A DNA stretch of 64,000 nucleotides from Alectoria sarmentosa (GCA_009733775.1 WOGZ01000049.1:93181-157180); one strand, 5' to 3'. Shown: positions 46,132-57,747, counted from the first letter of the stretch. The notes: generated by a model not told the origin, from the letters alone. Translations and numbers: made by a program.

Positions 46132-47634
46132 ATGCGCGACTTACGTCGACAAGCTCTTGAGAGCGGTAAGACTACGTCGCGCAAGGCGCGCTCTAAGGTA
46201 TCTTCTCCGGCCAACTCGAAGCCGAGTTCGCCCGCGACGTCTCGCGCCGCGAGTAGGGTAAGGGGAAATAGCAGTAGAGCGGGCTCAGATGATGAGGAAG
46301 AGCTCAGTGATGAGACATCGTTCAGGTAAGAGTGCTCCCTCTACGCTTGCATCGTCTTCGGACGAGGCCGCGCTCCTTTCTCATACTACATGGGACTAGC
46401 AGTGCTAATGAAATGGTAAAGTGTTGGTTCCATCGACGAAGTCCTCAACGGCGATAGTACAGAACACTCGGGAGACGCATGGAGGCTGGAGCTCGCAGAC
46501 CGGGTAGAGGAAATACTCGCTAGGAAAGGCAGCACCGTGCAGGGAAGAGAAAAGTGCTACAAGGCCTACGTACACATCCTGACCTCGCAGTATGCGGAGG
46601 AAGAGATTCGTGGCAAGGAAGCAGAGCTCGTGGTTGCTTTTCTCAAAAGCATCAAGGAAGAAAAGACGGAAAGAGAGACGATACTCGCCATCAAAGGTTT
46701 GTCCATCATCTCCCCTTTTCGCTACTTTGCTAATCTCTCGTAAACAGCGCTCGCAATGACTCTCATGACCTCTCCCTCCGATCTTATATACGAAGCCGCC
46801 TCCACTCCCCTCAAACGCGCAATCTCCCATTCAACCTCCACCGCCTGCAAAGCTGCTTCCATCCACACACTTAGCACTTGCACCTTTTACGGCGGCGCCT
46901 CTGACGACGAAATACTCGAAAACATGGACTTTCTCCTCGAAATAATCACCAGCGACGGCCACATCATCGCTGCGCCCGACGAGCCTGAGCCTGTCACTGC
47001 CGCCCTTGAAGAATGGGGATTCCTCTGCACCCTTCTAGACGACATTTCTACTCAATCCGAAGACGCAGTCGAAGCGTTCGCTGAACAGATCACATCCAGC
47101 TTTCCGTCAGTCCAAATAGCAGCCGGCGAAAACATAGCTCTCCTCTTCGAAAAATCTTTTAAGCAAGTCGACCCAGAAGAAGATAGCTTGAACGACTACG
47201 CAGACAGCGAAATCATGTCCGACCCCGACGAGACCCCCGGCGTCCCCAAGCTCATTCGCCTCTACCCCGCCTACCGCCGCACCGACCAGCTAATCCAGTC
47301 CCTCCAATCCATCGCCTCAATCAGCACGCACCATCTCAGCAAAACCGACCGCAAAGCCCTCCGCACCAACTTCGCAGACATCTTAAACTCCGTCGAATAC
47401 CCAACCCGTGGCCCCAAATATCAAAACGCCATCAGCGATGAAACCGGTAAGCGGTACGGGTCGAGGATGGTGGTGAGGATACACAAAGGCGGCGTGATAA
47501 GGATCGACAAGTGGTGGAAGTTGACGAGGTTGCAGGGGCTGAAGAGGGTATTGCAGGGGGGCTTTGTGGGACATTATGAGAAGAACGAGGCTGTGTTTGA
47601 GACATTGCCGATTATGATGAGCAATGATAGATGA
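46132..47634 (+). CDS. IFRD (interferon-related developmental regulator) family protein, 451 aa
   Basis: Three exons: 46132-46325, 46422-46696 and 46748-47634, with matching phases. It begins MRDLRRQALESGKTTSRKA and has a Ser/Arg-rich disordered N-terminus of about 60 residues. The Armadillo-like helical IFRD domain follows, with YVHILTSQYAEEEIRGKEAE, IKALAMTLMTSPSDLIYEAA, TLSTCTFYGGASDDEILENM and EEWGFLCTLL. The C-terminal conserved part holds SKTDRKALRTNFADIL and DKWWKLTRLQGLKRVLQGGF. Mammalian IFRD1 is a transcriptional co-regulator and IFRD proteins can also bind inactive 80S ribosomes; the fungal role is not established. It is convergent with the phospholipase D gene. Confidence 0.88.
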
Positions 47635-48273
47635 GAGAGGGGGACGAGGATAAGGATTGACGATGGGTAAAAGGATAGTTTGGGGTGCTGCAGACGAATC
47701 ACATTCTATGGAGTTGACGGCGTTTTGAGAATTGATGTTCCTAGCTCATGCGCGAGTTCATTTATGCGAACTTTCGTGTCATCATTACCCTTTTGTTCTT
47801 GTCAAACTGAGTTTGAACGCAGGAGTCGTACAGGCACGGAGAAAGGAACGGGAATTAGCCATGTTTTCAGGCAGCTCATAGTGGTATATACCCTTATACA
47901 ATCGTCATGTTACACAATTCACACAATTTTTACATTTCAGACTTCAGTGAATTGTCGGGGTTAGTAAATACCAGCCAGTCTCAATGATCGCACATGTATA
48001 GCCGCTGCAGAGAGAGATGACCAAAGCTATGAAGTCCAGCCGACATCCACCAGATAATTGTACCAAGAACAATTATTTGTAGCCCACAAGAGTCAACGCC
48101 ATCGCTTGTGCATGTGTCGAATGGAAGGAAGTATATGCCGCCGTGGAAGAGCGAGAACGAGGAATGTAGCTTTTGACCGTAATTCCTCTGCTTATAACAA
48201 AATGATAGATGAGGTGTCAATTGCTTTTTCGCGTTAGCGCTTGCACCACCTCTCCGAGAGATCAAGAAACTTA
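47635..48273. other. convergent intergenic region
   Basis: About 640 bp between convergent genes, presumably both 3' UTRs and terminators. No frame or RNA is supported. Confidence 0.55.
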
Positions 48274-51200
48274 CTAGATTTCCAAAGGCGCCAGCCCATC
48301 AATACTATACAACCAGTTCCCTCCCTGCTCCTCCCTGGCCAGCCAATCGTACGGCCAAAGCACCAAATGGCCTTGCACCATCTGCATCAGGTCATCCGCA
48401 TCACTAAGAGCGATGATATCGTCGCTAGCATGGAATTCCCTTCGCGAGCTGCGAGTGGTCGCTCTTCTCCTTCGCTTTTGAGTGGACGTGTTACGGTTGA
48501 GGGCATCGGAGTAGGCGACAGAAGGCGGCGGCGGCGCCTTGGTCGTAGCTTCTGAGTCAAAGGTTGTAGCAGGTCTCAGTTCATTGGAGGAGCGAAAGGG
48601 GACCTTTTCATCGATGGTGGTGTCCGTGTCAGCGGCACTGGTTGATCTTGGGCGCTTGTCGTTAGACTCTGTTGCGTGTCGTTCAATTTGTGCCTTGTTG
48701 GCTTCCTCGGCCCATTCTTCGATGTTGCCCATAGAGTGATTGTTGTGGTGATAGTCTTTGTGGCTGTCTTTCTGGCCCAAGCTATGCATAAGTTTCTCCC
48801 CGAATGTCTCGGCTTTGCTTTCCGCGTCGCCGGCCCTCTCGCCGATGGGTCCTAGTAGACGAAGCTTGTCAGGAAGACTGACATTACCTGGAGGTCCACT
48901 AGAGCCGGGAGCATCCTGCTGAACTCGGTCCTTGCTCTTGCCATCGCCTTGTGCTTGGAAGAAGCGCTCGGCGTACGCTGAGTATTCTTTATATTCTTTC
49001 CAGGATTTGACGTCGTTATCTGGCATGCATCGGAAGACTTGCCGGAAGAGCTTGGTGTTGTTCTCCGCTACGGCGTGCCAAGTATCAAGGAAGAAAGAAT
49101 CGTTGAGAGGGTCGCGCATGCAATCCTTGTCGACAAATGGTCGCTTCATATCAGCCACGAGAGGGTTCGTAACCTCAGCTGCCTTTTGCGATGGCGTTCG
49201 TTGTAAAGAGGGTCCGCCAATGTCGGTATCGTCGGTCATGGGCAGGGGAGGCAGCGTCGAAGTTTGAGACAACCCAAGTGTTGCCGTGCTGGTTCGAGTC
49301 AAAGGGAATGGAGGTAGTGCGGCGTTACCATTGCCATCGTCATCAGTAACAGGAGTGTACGACCTTTTTCGTGGTGAGTCTTGTTTGTTCGGTGATAATG
49401 GTCTACCTTTAGCAGCGTTGGCATCTTCAGGCGATAGCAACACCTCTTTGCCGCCGGTCTTGCCAGTCATCAGGTACGTATCACGACGACCAGCTTTGCC
49501 AGCATCCTCTTCTCGCTTCCATGCATCTCTTCCCTCTCCGTCGACATCTTTTTTGTGCTCTACATTGTCGTTGACTCGAGGGTCAACGGTGAGCTTCTTG
49601 TTTGACTTTAAATTGGGATTGTTAGCCTGCTGCACTGGAGCATCATAGTTGAAACTGGACATTCTTTCGGCCTTCTGAATGGCCTCGTCTTGAGCTCGAT
49701 GCTTGGCCTCTAGGAGTTTGTCTGCAGAATCACGATCCACAGCCTCCTTGCTGTGAAATTCATTCATATCATTCTCCCATTGTTGCTCTTTCTGATCTTT
49801 CTCCTCCTGTAGATCATCTTCCAAGACTTCATCAACGTCAATGCCAAGATGTTCCCGCATGAGGCGCATTCGCAAGGTGTGAGCAAAACGGCCAACGAGA
49901 TATGGCTCGCCGTCCATGGTTGACCAGAGCATATCAGTATCCCGGACCACAGCCGCACACTCAGAATCCCGAGAGCCAAGCATCGAGCGCTCATTGATGT
50001 TCGCTGAACCAATGATTACTATTCTGTCATCGACAACCATGCACTTTGCATGAATGTAGAGCTGCTCTGTCACGAGCTGCTTATTCGGTCCGATCCTGCC
50101 CCATGAGCGTAAGCTGTAGAATTGAATGTAGTCCTCGGGCTCGATGCCTTGGGCGCGTACTCGACCGAAAATGGATGCCTCTCCTCGGCATATGCTCCGA
50201 TATTGGCATTGCATAATAAGTCTGATACTTGTGCCATCCTGTTGATCAACGGTGTTCTGGAACCCGGGCATCAGAGGAATGACTATGACTGCACGCCAAC
50301 TTTCCCTTCTCTGCGAGGCTCTGACGATTCGCTCGACCAGAGCATCGCCAATATGATTCTCGACCCGAGTACCTTCAACCTCGCAACTGCTGATGAAGAA
50401 TTGATTTTCAATATAGACAAAGTGCTCCGATTGCTCAATTGTTTTGATGTAGGCGTTCATGATGCTATGCTCAGTATGGTTTGGCGTCCCTAGCGACCAC
50501 CAGCAGGCGGACCGCAGTATCTGCACTTCACATGTACCATTAAGCCCTAGAGCTTCAAGGTCTGCTGGCTGGAAGTCTGGTGGAGGTAGTAAGAACGGAG
50601 TGGGTCGAGTTGGTTTGCGTTGGCGTAGGATGTAATTCCATCGTTGCACGAAATGCCTAGTCAAATCGCGGGCGGGCTGGCCTACAATTTGCATATGAAT
50701 ATCATGCCATGGCATCCGAGGTATCTTGGACCTATCGTACATCTCTTCGTATGGCTTTCCTAAAGCATAGAAGTCCTGAACTCTGGGATTGGAGTAGTCC
50801 TTGCCCGGCCAAAGCTGACAGTGATCAGCATCTTTCGGTGCGTCAGACGCTTCGAAGCCGGTCAACTTGTCATCCACAACGGAATGCTGAGGAGTGTCCC
50901 ATCTACCGAAACATAGATCGATCCCCCCAACAAAGGCTACCATGTGATCAACGATGCAGATCTTCTCGTGATGAGCCCAGAAGAAGGTATTTTGTCGGAA
51001 TTGATTTGGCGACCGTTGGACAAAAACATTGTGATGCAAGTCAAGAAGTGAGAATTTGGTGTATTCGGAGTCGATGGGAATGGCGGAGTTGATGTTGCGG
51101 TACATTATGACGAAGACTTTCACTCCTTCTCGTGCTTTGCGTTGAAGTAGTCTATCCAGCCGCCATTTCTGACTGATTGCGGCAGGCCTTCGCATGTATA

Positions 51201-53736
51201 ATTCTGGGCTCAGCCACCAGTCGTGAATGTAAATGACATCTTTGGCCATGCTTATCGCTCTAGACACGTTCCACATATAGTCTCTGCCGTCAACTAGCCA
51301 CTGGGCAAAGACGTTAGAACGGACGGGAGCGAAGCTGTCGAAACGCTTGGGCTTGGCCCAGGAAGTATTTGTGAGCATCCATTTGATCGACTCTTCGAAT
51401 TGGTGCAGTTGCCTTTCAGTCTTAGCCAGCAGCTTTAGCTTCCTTTCCGAATTATACAGCTTCAAGCTATGGTGCTTTGGATGTGAAGCCGATTCCTTTG
51501 CAGCCTTTGCCATGTCTTTGGGCTTGTGCTCGCGCAGGCCTCTTCTCTTAGTCTGAACTCGAAAGCTGGAATCTACCAAGAAGACATCGTATATATTCAT
51601 CTCTTCTGGGGAGTCTACACAGACAACGTAGCTGTGACGAACAGAGAACCATTTGGGACCGTGGCGACCTGCAAGGAGAGACGGTGTCCAAGCTTTCCGA
51701 AAGTCAACCCCCTTCCCGGACTGAATGATAAGAAGTCCTTCTTTTCCATGGTAGCTTCCTTCAGCAGCAAGGCGCACGCCCAGGGCAGAAAGTTCAAGGA
51801 ATTTGCACAATCTATTACTTTCGGGCCGAAAAATGAGATATCGAATCATCTGCTGGAGATAAAGCTCAAGCTTCTTGCGCTGCCTTTCTGGATATGCGTC
51901 TTTGCGCGCTGGTGCACTGGGCCCATCTCCGCCATGTACGTTGGTAGCACTCGACTTTCGCCTCAGAATCCCTAAAGAAGGACGGCCTTTCCTCTTACTG
52001 GCACGTTCTGCTCCACTTACCTCACCGCCACTTGGACCGGTCCCTTCACCATCTTCCTCATCTTCGGAGTCGCTTTTAAGACCTCTTGCATCTCGTAGAT
52101 ACGGGAACGCGCTCCTTGGGAAGCGCGGCAGCTTCGTACGTGCATCGGCGTTCTTCAATCTGACATACTTTTGAGCGCCGATCTGTATCTTGTAACGTGT
52201 GTGTAAGGTGACAAAGTCTCTAAGCGCGCGGTGAATGACCCATTTCATCCTGGTCAATCCATTGCCATACTCCATTTCAATTCGAAATATCATGTGACGT
52301 TCACCGGATTTTGAGGAGACCTGCTGGCTGTCCGTCAATCGAACTTTGAGCTGTTCCAGTAATATTGGTATTCGCTTGTTTCCGTGTTCGTCTCTTTGGA
52401 ACATGCTAGCAAGTATAAGCGCTGCAGGAACGCCAGCTGTGAGTTCAGCAAGCAGCTCAGCAGACTTGGCATGATCGATGGTGTTCTCGGCTTTCCGACG
52501 TTGGCCCATCATTTTCAATCCGGCTTTGAGTTGTCGCCATTTCGCTGCACTGATTGTTGTGGCACGCTCGCCTCGATGACCCTTCCATGGCGAGAAAGGA
52601 GAGGAGTCGGTACCGTCATTACTTGTTCCGAAACCAGTGAGCCGTCTCAAATTGCTCGGTCGGCGTTCTTCGGTAGGAGTTTGCTGGCTTTGCTTGCGGC
52701 TGCCTGCATAGCTCAACCCGCGTGGACCATGAACCCATGCACTACCCCTACGCCAAGCGTGGGCTCGACGAATTTTGTCTCGGCCTTCATCCTCAGAAAC
52801 CCCTTGGCGTCCTTCTGTGGGTAGATCTGTCATAGTTGCTCTTCGCGGGAGAAATGAGGGGCGATATTTGTCATTTGGAGTCATGGAATTAGAAGAAAAG
52901 AAACCTGGCCGCAAGTTTAGTGGCATCGTTTTCGGGGTCGTCGGGGCCGTCTGAGGCCCTCCGTCCTGTGGTCGTCGACTCTTCCGCCTTCTCCTATGCG
53001 AAGAGCCTGTAGCATCATCGTCTCCAGTGCTCTCCTCTGCATCAGCGTCGAGATCACTTTCTCCCTCCCTTAGCATAGCATTCATGGGCTCATCTCCCTC
53101 TGAGAGATGTGAGACCCTCCGCTCGTCGACAGAGTTCCCACCAAGGCTGAAGCCACTTGATGCCCTCTTGTGGGATTGCACACTAGGCGGGCTGGCGAAG
53201 GCCTTGAGCTTGTTGAACAATGCTCCTCCACGTCGACTTCTATTCACAGTCTCATCACCAGCAAAGTCACCGGACCCAGATCTTCGGTGTGCACTGCCCG
53301 ACTGCTCTGTGTGGACTGCTGGACGCGAAAATTGGACGATGGGTGGACCTTGGGGGGTGGAGCTCTCTGAGATGACAGGCTTTGTTGGTTCATCTTGCAT
53401 TATTCCACGGACAAGATCGGCTGAAGCTCTCCGTAGAAGCAATTGGTCTGCAATGCCACGCAGCCGCGATATATCTGCTGGGTTGCCGTTTATTCCATCC
53501 TCATATGTATCGAGACTGTGTCCAAAAGGAAATCCGGAGGGCTCGGAGGCTGTAGAAGGACCAGCTAATGCGTCTTTCTTTGTGGAACCATTTGGCTTTC
53601 GTTCTTGACGAATTGGAGAGTATGTGACGCCCTTATGGTGATCTCTGGTAACGGCGTTTGATGGTGGCTCTACGAGATTCTGCGCGTGCGGCAAGCAGTG
53701 GGCAGAGGAGGTACTTCGTGGACTGCCTTCCGCCAT
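48274..53736 (-). CDS. SPO14: phospholipase D (PX-PH-PLD), 1820 aa
   Basis: An uninterrupted 1820-codon frame with a true ATG at 53736, the longest in the window. It hydrolyses phosphatidylcholine to phosphatidic acid and choline; yeast Spo14 acts in secretion and sporulation membranes. Residues 1-470 are disordered and Ser/Arg-rich. A PX domain follows (about 475-545, FRIEMEYGNGLTRMKWVIHR), then a PH domain (about 665-800, GPKWFSVRHSYVVCVDSPEE). The two catalytic HKD motifs are HHEKICIVD near 920 and HAKCMVVDDRIVIIGSANIN near 1225, both intact. The C-terminal extension (1350-1820) is low-complexity but includes FVDKDCMRDPLNDSFFLDTW, a segment usual in fungal PLDs. No intron is needed. Confidence 0.95.
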   Translation of the reverse strand: MAEGSPRSTSSAHCLPHAQNLVEPPSNAVTRDHHKGVTYSPIRQERKPNGSTKKDALAGPSTASEPSGFPFGHSLDTYEDGINGNPADISRLRGIADQLLLRRASADLVRGIMQDEPTKPVISESSTPQGPPIVQFSRPAVHTEQSGSAHRRSGSGDFAGDETVNRSRRGGALFNKLKAFASPPSVQSHKRASSGFSLGGNSVDERRVSHLSEGDEPMNAMLREGESDLDADAEESTGDDDATGSSHRRRRKSRRPQDGGPQTAPTTPKTMPLNLRPGFFSSNSMTPNDKYRPSFLPRRATMTDLPTEGRQGVSEDEGRDKIRRAHAWRRGSAWVHGPRGLSYAGSRKQSQQTPTEERRPSNLRRLTGFGTSNDGTDSSPFSPWKGHRGERATTISAAKWRQLKAGLKMMGQRRKAENTIDHAKSAELLAELTAGVPAALILASMFQRDEHGNKRIPILLEQLKVRLTDSQQVSSKSGERHMIFRIEMEYGNGLTRMKWVIHRALRDFVTLHTRYKIQIGAQKYVRLKNADARTKLPRFPRSAFPYLRDARGLKSDSEDEEDGEGTGPSGGEVSGAERASKRKGRPSLGILRRKSSATNVHGGDGPSAPARKDAYPERQRKKLELYLQQMIRYLIFRPESNRLCKFLELSALGVRLAAEGSYHGKEGLLIIQSGKGVDFRKAWTPSLLAGRHGPKWFSVRHSYVVCVDSPEEMNIYDVFLVDSSFRVQTKRRGLREHKPKDMAKAAKESASHPKHHSLKLYNSERKLKLLAKTERQLHQFEESIKWMLTNTSWAKPKRFDSFAPVRSNVFAQWLVDGRDYMWNVSRAISMAKDVIYIHDWWLSPELYMRRPAAISQKWRLDRLLQRKAREGVKVFVIMYRNINSAIPIDSEYTKFSLLDLHHNVFVQRSPNQFRQNTFFWAHHEKICIVDHMVAFVGGIDLCFGRWDTPQHSVVDDKLTGFEASDAPKDADHCQLWPGKDYSNPRVQDFYALGKPYEEMYDRSKIPRMPWHDIHMQIVGQPARDLTRHFVQRWNYILRQRKPTRPTPFLLPPPDFQPADLEALGLNGTCEVQILRSACWWSLGTPNHTEHSIMNAYIKTIEQSEHFVYIENQFFISSCEVEGTRVENHIGDALVERIVRASQRRESWRAVIVIPLMPGFQNTVDQQDGTSIRLIMQCQYRSICRGEASIFGRVRAQGIEPEDYIQFYSLRSWGRIGPNKQLVTEQLYIHAKCMVVDDRIVIIGSANINERSMLGSRDSECAAVVRDTDMLWSTMDGEPYLVGRFAHTLRMRLMREHLGIDVDEVLEDDLQEEKDQKEQQWENDMNEFHSKEAVDRDSADKLLEAKHRAQDEAIQKAERMSSFNYDAPVQQANNPNLKSNKKLTVDPRVNDNVEHKKDVDGEGRDAWKREEDAGKAGRRDTYLMTGKTGGKEVLLSPEDANAAKGRPLSPNKQDSPRKRSYTPVTDDDGNGNAALPPFPLTRTSTATLGLSQTSTLPPLPMTDDTDIGGPSLQRTPSQKAAEVTNPLVADMKRPFVDKDCMRDPLNDSFFLDTWHAVAENNTKLFRQVFRCMPDNDVKSWKEYKEYSAYAERFFQAQGDGKSKDRVQQDAPGSSGPPGNVSLPDKLRLLGPIGERAGDAESKAETFGEKLMHSLGQKDSHKDYHHNNHSMGNIEEWAEEANKAQIERHATESNDKRPRSTSAADTDTTIDEKVPFRSSNELRPATTFDSEATTKAPPPPSVAYSDALNRNTSTQKRRRRATTRSSRREFHASDDIIALSDADDLMQMVQGHLVLWPYDWLAREEQGGNWLYSIDGLAPLEI

Positions 53737-54221
53737 TTTGTACAGTTTCAGTCCCTCATAAGCGGGACAAGGAGAAATCCTCCTCCTTCAAAGACGGTCT
53801 TTTCTGTATGCTTCTTATATGCATCAGGCGGAAGATTTCAGCGAAACGCGCTGGAAAACCCAACCAATTCGTCTTCTGTGCAGTCTAACACTGCGCGAAC
53901 ATTTCGGAGATAGGTGATTCTCAAGGTATAGAGGGTCCTTGGGCTTTGCAGGGTGAGCTTCAGGGGGGGAAATTGGTCTGAACTGTATTAAGGCTCAATC
54001 TTCGATCTCATCTCTTCTCTTCAGTGCTCAGACTCACGTCAGCGGTCCCTGGGTCGATCAATACATTTGTGACTTCGTTCCAGGTTCTCGAAAAGCAGAA
54101 GGCTTGGCGTCATGGCGGCCGAGGACCGGGACCGACCGCCTAGCGCGAATGTGTGTAAATTCGAGGATTCCACCAGCAGTCTCTTGGCACTGCCCATGCA
54201 CTCCTGCTACGTTCTCGTCAT
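53737..54221. promoter_or_regulatory. divergent promoter of phospholipase D and the PPR gene
   Basis: A 485-bp gap between divergent start codons, so both promoters lie here. No specific element is recognised. Confidence 0.55.
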
Positions 54222-56777
54222 ATGTACGCAAGAGGCTGTACATATGGTAGAATATCTAAGGTAGCATGTTCTCCTACCATAACTCGACACGGAATCACTT
54301 CACGTCCCCCAAATGCTCCAGAACCTCAACAGGCTCCCGTACGACGAAATCATTTTACCCACCAATGGATCAGTCACCGCCACTTGCATACGACAGGGGT
54401 GGATCAAGAAGGAGAAGAAGAAGAAGACAAGAACCAACGAGATATAAAAGCTGGGCGTGCGATACGTCGAATCCAATCCGATAATCCTTATACCACTCCC
54501 AGCCTCAGGTTCATCACCTTCGACCAAGCCCAGCATGATCTGGGGGTAGAATCAAGAGAAAGGTGGGAGAGGGAGCGATACTCCGATCAGATTGCAAGCT
54601 TCCTGCCGATGCAGTCGGCGGCGCTGCCAAAGGATAAGAGGTCACAAAAGTCTTCTTACGGGAAAAACAAGGAGGACAAGCTCTTCGTCAATGCGCTGCT
54701 GAAGGACAAGGGACTGAGTTCACACGACTGGAGGATAGCACTTTCCGACCTGCAAAAATACTACACACCCAAAAATATTGATAAACGCAAAGAAATTATT
54801 ACCTGCGATCAAGCACTGAATCTGGTCCAAAATACTGGCTCTCATGCCCAAGATCTTGATGGCAGCAATGAGAGTCAAAGCTTTGCGCGAAGAGTATCCT
54901 CTATATCACGCAACCATAGATCTTTTAGGCTTGCTCGCAACATTTCTCCCCCCATTGAATGGTTGGAAGTAAATTTGGCAATGTATGTCGAGGCTCTCGC
55001 CGATTCTCAGAAGAATCAGGCCAAAATCCCTTGGGCAGAAAAGCCCCGGCTGAAGGAGTGGACCAATATTGAGGATGTTGTGGCTACTTTTGATTCGGTC
55101 TTCTATAGTACGGCATTACAGAAATCCTTGAGCATCGAGGCTTGCAACACCGCGTTGCGTTTCTTCTACGATCACGGAATGATGGCAAAGGCCCGGTCTC
55201 TCTATATTCGTATGGAGGACTTGAAGATGCAGATTCCGACAGAAACCTTTAACATCTTGTTGCGCGGTTCAGCTTCGCAGAGGGACCTTCACAACTTCAC
55301 GTTCCTTCTGAACAACATGACTCGGCGAGGCTTCAAACCTAATGAGGAGACATGGGTCCTGTTCCTCCAAGTCATCGATACTAGCACGGTGCGAGCGATC
55401 ATTGTTCGGAAGATGGCGGAAATGAATATGCTAGACAGAATTGAGATAAGGAGAGACGTTGCTACTCACATGGTCCACTACGAGCTCGTAAACCACCTAG
55501 ACGATGGCCATGATCCACATAATTTTCTTGATCACATGAATAGCAAGTATGGAATCGGATGGCTCTCGACTACTGCGGGCAACAAGCTTTTGAACGAGGT
55601 GGCCAAGCGTAAATCGGTAGCGGAGAGCCTTAGTTTGCTCTATGAGATGAAACAAGCTGGCTTCATGCCCGACGACATCTCAATGAATACGCTGCTTCGG
55701 CACTGTTTACCATTGAAGCGGCACGAGCTAGCAATTGAAATACTAAGTGCTTTCAAATACCACTACAGACTGCAACCAGGGCGGCAGGTATACGAGACAC
55801 TTTTTATACAGGCGTGGAGAAGTCGCTTGCTCAATTTCTCTAAAGTCATCTGGAGATCTGCTTGTATCTACGGTACAGTGTCCCCCAAACTTCAACACCT
55901 TGTTGTCCAGAGTCTGCTTTCTTATACAACCACGCTTGACAAACGGGTTCAGTCAGACGATACGGCCGAGCCTAGCAGTTCTAGCAGATATGCGAAGTTT
56001 GAGGAAGTTGCTGGAAGGTTTGTTACTGGAGTGGACGGCCCTAGAGGAGCGGAGTTGAATCAAGCCAAAGACACTCTGGAATTAGACCCTCGAAGAAGGA
56101 CCTTGAAATGGGCGCAAGTTCTTGTAGAGAGTAGTCTCCGCATTGCCAGGACTTGCCGGCTAAAAAGTGATTTGCCGCAGCTGCTACGCCAGGCTCTGAC
56201 AATAGACAAGACTTGGGCTGCCGAAGGTTCATATGGAAAAGATGACTGGCGGGATATGTTCCCACATGCCATCGTTGTGGATGTGGAAGTCATAGAAAGA
56301 CGCCGACGCAGACATCCACTGCGCCTGCGGAAGCACATGATTCGAGGCCGTATTGCCACTCGCCAGCTCACACGGAACAGGCACTCATTACGACGCTCAA
56401 ATGATCAAGGATCATTTCAATTGAGGGCGGATCAGCAAACAATTAAGAGCATCCGAAAAGTCAAGAGCTTCCGCAAATTTCGAGGCCGTATTGCCACTCG
56501 CCAGCTCACACGAAAAAGGCACTCATTACGAGGCCCAAATTATCAAGGATCACTCCAATTGAGCGCGGATCAGCAAAGAGTCAAGAGCATCCGAAAAGTC
56601 AAGAGCCTCCGCAAATTCGGCCCGCCTGTGGAAAGGAGTCAAGGCACTCGGACAATTCCGTCTCTTTTGACATCAAGACTCTCGAGTATTTGGCGAAAGT
56701 ACCCTGCTCGCCCTCTTTTCGCTCCTTTCATTCGATTCCCTAGTCTCGTGAACGAAGGCGAAAAACCCCCTTCCTAA
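54222..56777 (+). CDS. pentatricopeptide-repeat protein, probably mitochondrial, 851 aa
   Basis: A single uninterrupted frame with a true ATG at 54222. The N-terminus is Arg/Ser/Thr-rich and mostly without acidic residues up to about residue 60, as in mitochondrial presequences, followed by an acidic run EEGEEEEDK. PPR-like helical pairs are visible: IEACNTALRFFYDHGMMAKA, ETFNILLRGSASQRDLHNFT, LLYEMKQAGFMPDDISMNTL and HCLPLKRHELAIEILSAF. Such proteins bind organelle RNA for processing or translation; the target cannot be told. The C-terminal 130 residues are strongly basic and include a 46-residue tandem duplication (RGRIATRQLTR...KVKSFRKF, twice). An earlier stop in close relatives would suggest that this tail is new. 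Confidence 0.8.
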   Translation: MYARGCTYGRISKVACSPTITRHGITSRPPNAPEPQQAPVRRNHFTHQWISHRHLHTTGVDQEGEEEEDKNQRDIKAGRAIRRIQSDNPYTTPSLRFITFDQAQHDLGVESRERWERERYSDQIASFLPMQSAALPKDKRSQKSSYGKNKEDKLFVNALLKDKGLSSHDWRIALSDLQKYYTPKNIDKRKEIITCDQALNLVQNTGSHAQDLDGSNESQSFARRVSSISRNHRSFRLARNISPPIEWLEVNLAMYVEALADSQKNQAKIPWAEKPRLKEWTNIEDVVATFDSVFYSTALQKSLSIEACNTALRFFYDHGMMAKARSLYIRMEDLKMQIPTETFNILLRGSASQRDLHNFTFLLNNMTRRGFKPNEETWVLFLQVIDTSTVRAIIVRKMAEMNMLDRIEIRRDVATHMVHYELVNHLDDGHDPHNFLDHMNSKYGIGWLSTTAGNKLLNEVAKRKSVAESLSLLYEMKQAGFMPDDISMNTLLRHCLPLKRHELAIEILSAFKYHYRLQPGRQVYETLFIQAWRSRLLNFSKVIWRSACIYGTVSPKLQHLVVQSLLSYTTTLDKRVQSDDTAEPSSSSRYAKFEEVAGRFVTGVDGPRGAELNQAKDTLELDPRRRTLKWAQVLVESSLRIARTCRLKSDLPQLLRQALTIDKTWAAEGSYGKDDWRDMFPHAIVVDVEVIERRRRRHPLRLRKHMIRGRIATRQLTRNRHSLRRSNDQGSFQLRADQQTIKSIRKVKSFRKFRGRIATRQLTRKRHSLRGPNYQGSLQLSADQQRVKSIRKVKSLRKFGPPVERSQGTRTIPSLLTSRLSSIWRKYPARPLFAPFIRFPSLVNEGEKPPS
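56343..56618 (+). repeat. 138-bp in-frame tandem duplication inside the PPR gene
   Basis: Two direct copies of 138 bp (56343-56480 and 56481-56618), about 90% alike by eye. Each encodes a 46-residue basic unit beginning RGRIATRQLTR. The length is a multiple of three, so the reading frame survives. Confidence 0.85.
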
Positions 56778-57747
56778 GGGATTTGGCGGCACCAGCGGCA
56801 TCATCTGCGATATCTTCGCCACTGCTCCCGGTCCGTAATCGGAACCAGGAACGTCCAAAAATCCCGTGCCCACCTCAATTCAAGGACCGAGCTCTGGTGT
56901 CACCCGTGGGCTCTTCTGAGAGGGGGATTCGCTACGAAGATGTCTGAGATCTTGTGCACTCGACTTCCCAAGCTCCTGTATAGTAATAGTACCAAGAGCT
57001 CATGTTCATGTACCGAAAGATACCCATTTGGCATTGTAATTAGCCGCAAGTGTTGCGTTAATACGAGCCTGTAATCTACCTATATCGCATCTCGCATCTC
57101 AGGGGCACTGATCAAGAAGATTATATGCAATTAAATCCGGTAGGTCGTATGCAGCTAAGGTGGATACACACATACATGCTTTAGCTACGGCATCAGTATG
57201 AAAATATTACACCCAAGCTCAACAAGACAGGCCTATGCTTATCTTCTGTCCCCCTTTTATGCCTTTCAAATCTGGTGGTAGGCCGGCTGTCAGGAAACAC
57301 TTTCGCAACACTTTTGGCGGGTACCAACCAGAACGAACTGGCTCTCCATGTTTGAGAGTTATTGCATAAAGAAAATTCGAGACCGGAGAAAGTTGATGGA
57401 TTGCTCTTCACTTCATATCGACGAGATGTTCAAGATTCATCCCGCTGCGTTTTAAGTTCATTTCCTCTGGTAGCGGGCCTCGTGAATGATACCAAATTTC
57501 AACCTCTTCGCCATCGTACCGCCTTTATCGATCGCCCCGAATGATCGAACAGAGGGGGCCATGGCTGGTCCAGTTGTAGCTCGAGACATCTGTCTAGGAA
57601 AGATCATGACGTCCACAACTAATTTGACTGGGCATTTGTAGCTGCAGTGCTCGTGCTGGCTGCACGGCGTCAGCCACGACGATCGCCACACCGTTACTTG
57701 ATGGGCTTCATTCATCATCACATACTCGTAAGCAACGCATTTGCCCA
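56778..57747. other. intergenic region
   Basis: Nearly 1 kb downstream of the PPR gene with only short frames. No RNA gene or mobile element was recognised. Confidence 0.5.
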
